From Spirochaetaceae bacterium (lineage in GTDB: Bacteria; Spirochaetota; Spirochaetia; DSM-27196; PWMO01): a stretch of 7,090 nucleotides of DNA. The position numbers were made by a program, and so were the translations under genes. Below are positions 5,678 through 7,090 of this stretch, in pieces (positions within the stretch are counted from its first letter, which is position 1; each line of letters begins with the position of its first letter). The notes beneath the pieces were generated by a model. The model saw only the letters and a program-made list of their open reading frames with translations, searched no databases and was not told where the DNA came from. The DNA is taken from NCBI GenBank assembly GCA_003558175.1, contig PWMO01000460.1, positions 1 through 7,090 on the forward strand. The letters are read 5' to 3'.

Positions 5678-7090
5678 ATGATGACTTCACAATTGGCCGA
5701 GGCTATCCGCCTTCTCGTGCAGGAGAAGGGGATCTCGGAGGAGCTGATACACCGTACCATCGAAGAGTTCCTGCTCGCAGCGTACAAGAAGAAGTTCGGT
5801 ACGGACGAAAACGCAATCGTCCGCTTCAACGACGAAGACGGCAGTGTCAGTCTCAACGCGCGCAAAGAGATTGTCGAAGACGTCTACGATCCGGTTACCG
5901 AAATCGCGCTGGAAGAAGCGCTGGCATATAGTCCCGAGGCCGAGATCGGCGACGAGCTTCTGATCGAAGTCGATCCCAAGGACTTTGACCGCGTTGCCGT
6001 TCAGAGCGCCAAGCAGAAAGCCAAGCAAACGCTGCGTGAGATTCAGAAAGACACCCTCTATTCAGAGTACATCGATAAGGTCGGTGAAATGATCATCGGC
6101 TACTATCAGCGTGAACGCAACGGCAATATCTTTGTCGACCTCGGTAAGACCGAGGGGCTGATGCCGAAACGCTACCAGTCGCCGCGCGAGGTGTACCGTC
6201 CAAATGATCGCATCAAGGCGCTGATCTACGAGGTCAATAAGACGCCCGCCGGTCTGCAGATCATCCTGTCGCGCACGCATACCGAGTTTGTGCGCCGAAT
6301 CTTCGAGCTTGAAGTTCCCGAGATCTATGATAAGACGGTAGAGATCCACAAGATCGTACGCGAACCCGGCTACCGCACCAAGATCGCCGTCTACTCCAAC
6401 CGGGAGGACGTTGATCCGGTCGGCGCCTGCGTCGGCCTCAGGGGCGTGCGCATCCAGGCAATTGTGCGCGAACTCGAGGGCGAGAAGATCGATATCCTCA
6501 AGTACGATAACGACCCGCGCACTTTCATCAAGAACGCACTCTCCCCGGCCGAGGTCAGTCACGTAATCGTGCTCGATGAGGCAAAGCGGCAAACGCTGGC
6601 AGTGGTGGGAGAGAACCAGCTGTCCCTTGCGATCGGCAAGCAGGGGCTGAACGTCCGTCTGGCAAACCGCCTGGTTGACTGGAACATCGACGTCAAGACT
6701 GAAGCCCAGTTCGCAGAGATGGACATTTCAGCGGATACCAAGCGGGCGGTGTCGGCACTATTCCGGGATTACGACGAAGAACAGGACGAAATCACCAGCA
6801 TTGCGGAGCTTCCCGGTGTGTCGGACGGTATTGTCGCTGCCTTGAAGGCCAGCGGCATCGAACTGATCGAGCAGCTCGTAGCGTTGACCGACGAAAACCT
6901 CGCCGCGCTGCCGGGGCTCAGCGCCGATGACGTGACCCAGATCAAGAAGATCATTTCCGAAAGTGTAGAGATCATCGAACAGGAAGACGAGGCTGTCGAA
7001 GAGGAATACTACGACGAAGACGAGGGCGACGAGCAGTTTGCTGATGAAGCCGACGCCGGGGCCGAAGAGGAAGAGGTGCCGGCAGGCGAA
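5678..7090 (+). CDS. nusA: Transcription termination/antitermination factor NusA, 3'-truncated by the window edge
   Basis: NusA binds RNA polymerase near the RNA exit channel and affects pausing, intrinsic termination and antitermination. 471 residues are visible with no stop before the window ends. Domains in order: N-terminal polymerase-binding domain (1 to about 125), S1 domain (about 135-200, with GNIFVDLG and GLMPK), KH1 (about 230-280, with GLRG at 253-256 and EGEKIDIL), and KH2 (about 292-340, with IGKQGLNVRLA at 319-329). A helix-hairpin-helix-like segment follows (about 375-428, with ELPGV and ALPGL), then a very acidic tail (429-471) rich in Glu and Asp. The start could be either of two adjacent ATGs, 5678 or 5681. 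The order rimP-nusA is widely conserved and infB would be expected next. The A+T content looks a little higher than in the carotenoid genes. Identity is secure; total length is unknown. Confidence 0.97.
   Translation, partial: MMTSQLAEAIRLLVQEKGISEELIHRTIEEFLLAAYKKKFGTDENAIVRFNDEDGSVSLNARKEIVEDVYDPVTEIALEEALAYSPEAEIGDELLIEVDPKDFDRVAVQSAKQKAKQTLREIQKDTLYSEYIDKVGEMIIGYYQRERNGNIFVDLGKTEGLMPKRYQSPREVYRPNDRIKALIYEVNKTPAGLQIILSRTHTEFVRRIFELEVPEIYDKTVEIHKIVREPGYRTKIAVYSNREDVDPVGACVGLRGVRIQAIVRELEGEKIDILKYDNDPRTFIKNALSPAEVSHVIVLDEAKRQTLAVVGENQLSLAIGKQGLNVRLANRLVDWNIDVKTEAQFAEMDISADTKRAVSALFRDYDEEQDEITSIAELPGVSDGIVAALKASGIELIEQLVALTDENLAALPGLSADDVTQIKKIISESVEIIEQEDEAVEEEYYDEDEGDEQFADEADAGAEEEEVPAGE

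Noticed and set aside
6062..6592. A 176-codon minus-strand frame opposite nusA
   Set aside because: It mirrors the S1-KH coding region of nusA, which is open across the whole segment and carries unmistakable motifs.
1..7090. Search by eye for CRISPR arrays, tRNA genes, insertion sequences and phage attachment sites
   Set aside because: No regularly spaced long repeats, no cloverleaf-like sequence, no transposase or terminal inverted repeats were seen; nearly all the sequence is accounted for by six ordinary protein genes.

Overview
The window is a piece of a GC-rich bacterial chromosome (I judge about 60% G+C by eye). Coding density is high and no mobile element, CRISPR array, tRNA or rRNA is visible. 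Six protein genes are supported. Two of them run off the window: mutS lacks its 5' part and nusA lacks its 3' end. The lineage cannot be fixed from this sequence alone. A pigmented spirochaete (Spirochaeta/Alkalispirochaeta type) is my best inference, because it fits a rimP-nusA operon with an acidic-tailed, HhH-bearing NusA next to a gene pair for a monocyclic, 1'-hydroxylated carotenoid. Bacteroidota-like or Deinococcus-like hosts are not excluded.

Layout, left to right: (1) 1-2007, plus strand, the 3' three quarters of mutS (mismatch repair ATPase), whose stop codon lies in the first unit of a small three-copy 19-bp repeat. (2) 2101-4244, minus strand, a two-gene carotenoid unit transcribed lycopene cyclase (crtY type) then cruF-like hydratase, 56 bp apart, convergent with mutS. 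(3) 4307-5071, plus strand, a ComF-family phosphoribosyltransferase-like gene, divergent from the cyclase across a very short gap. (4) 5072-5212, a leader with a good sigma70-type promoter, an intrinsic-terminator-like hairpin with a run of seven T's, and a second perfect hairpin. (5) 5213-7090, plus strand, rimP followed 9 nt later, in the same reading frame, by nusA. No stretch over 300 bases lacks a gene.

How the genes work together: the cyclase should form beta-rings on lycopene, and the CruF homologue should add water across the 1',2' double bond of the remaining open psi-end. Together they point to a 1'-hydroxy-gamma-carotene type intermediate. Phytoene synthase, phytoene desaturase and any CrtD or ketolase must lie elsewhere. 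RimP (30S maturation) and NusA (pausing, termination, antitermination) form the widely conserved start of the rimP-nusA-infB type operon. The terminator between its promoter and the first gene makes this operon a candidate for attenuation, possibly by NusA itself. I see no convincing wholly new system. The points most worth a second look are the rimP-nusA leader, the Ala/Gly/Ser-rich insertions in the cyclase, and the carotenoid pair set between housekeeping genes.
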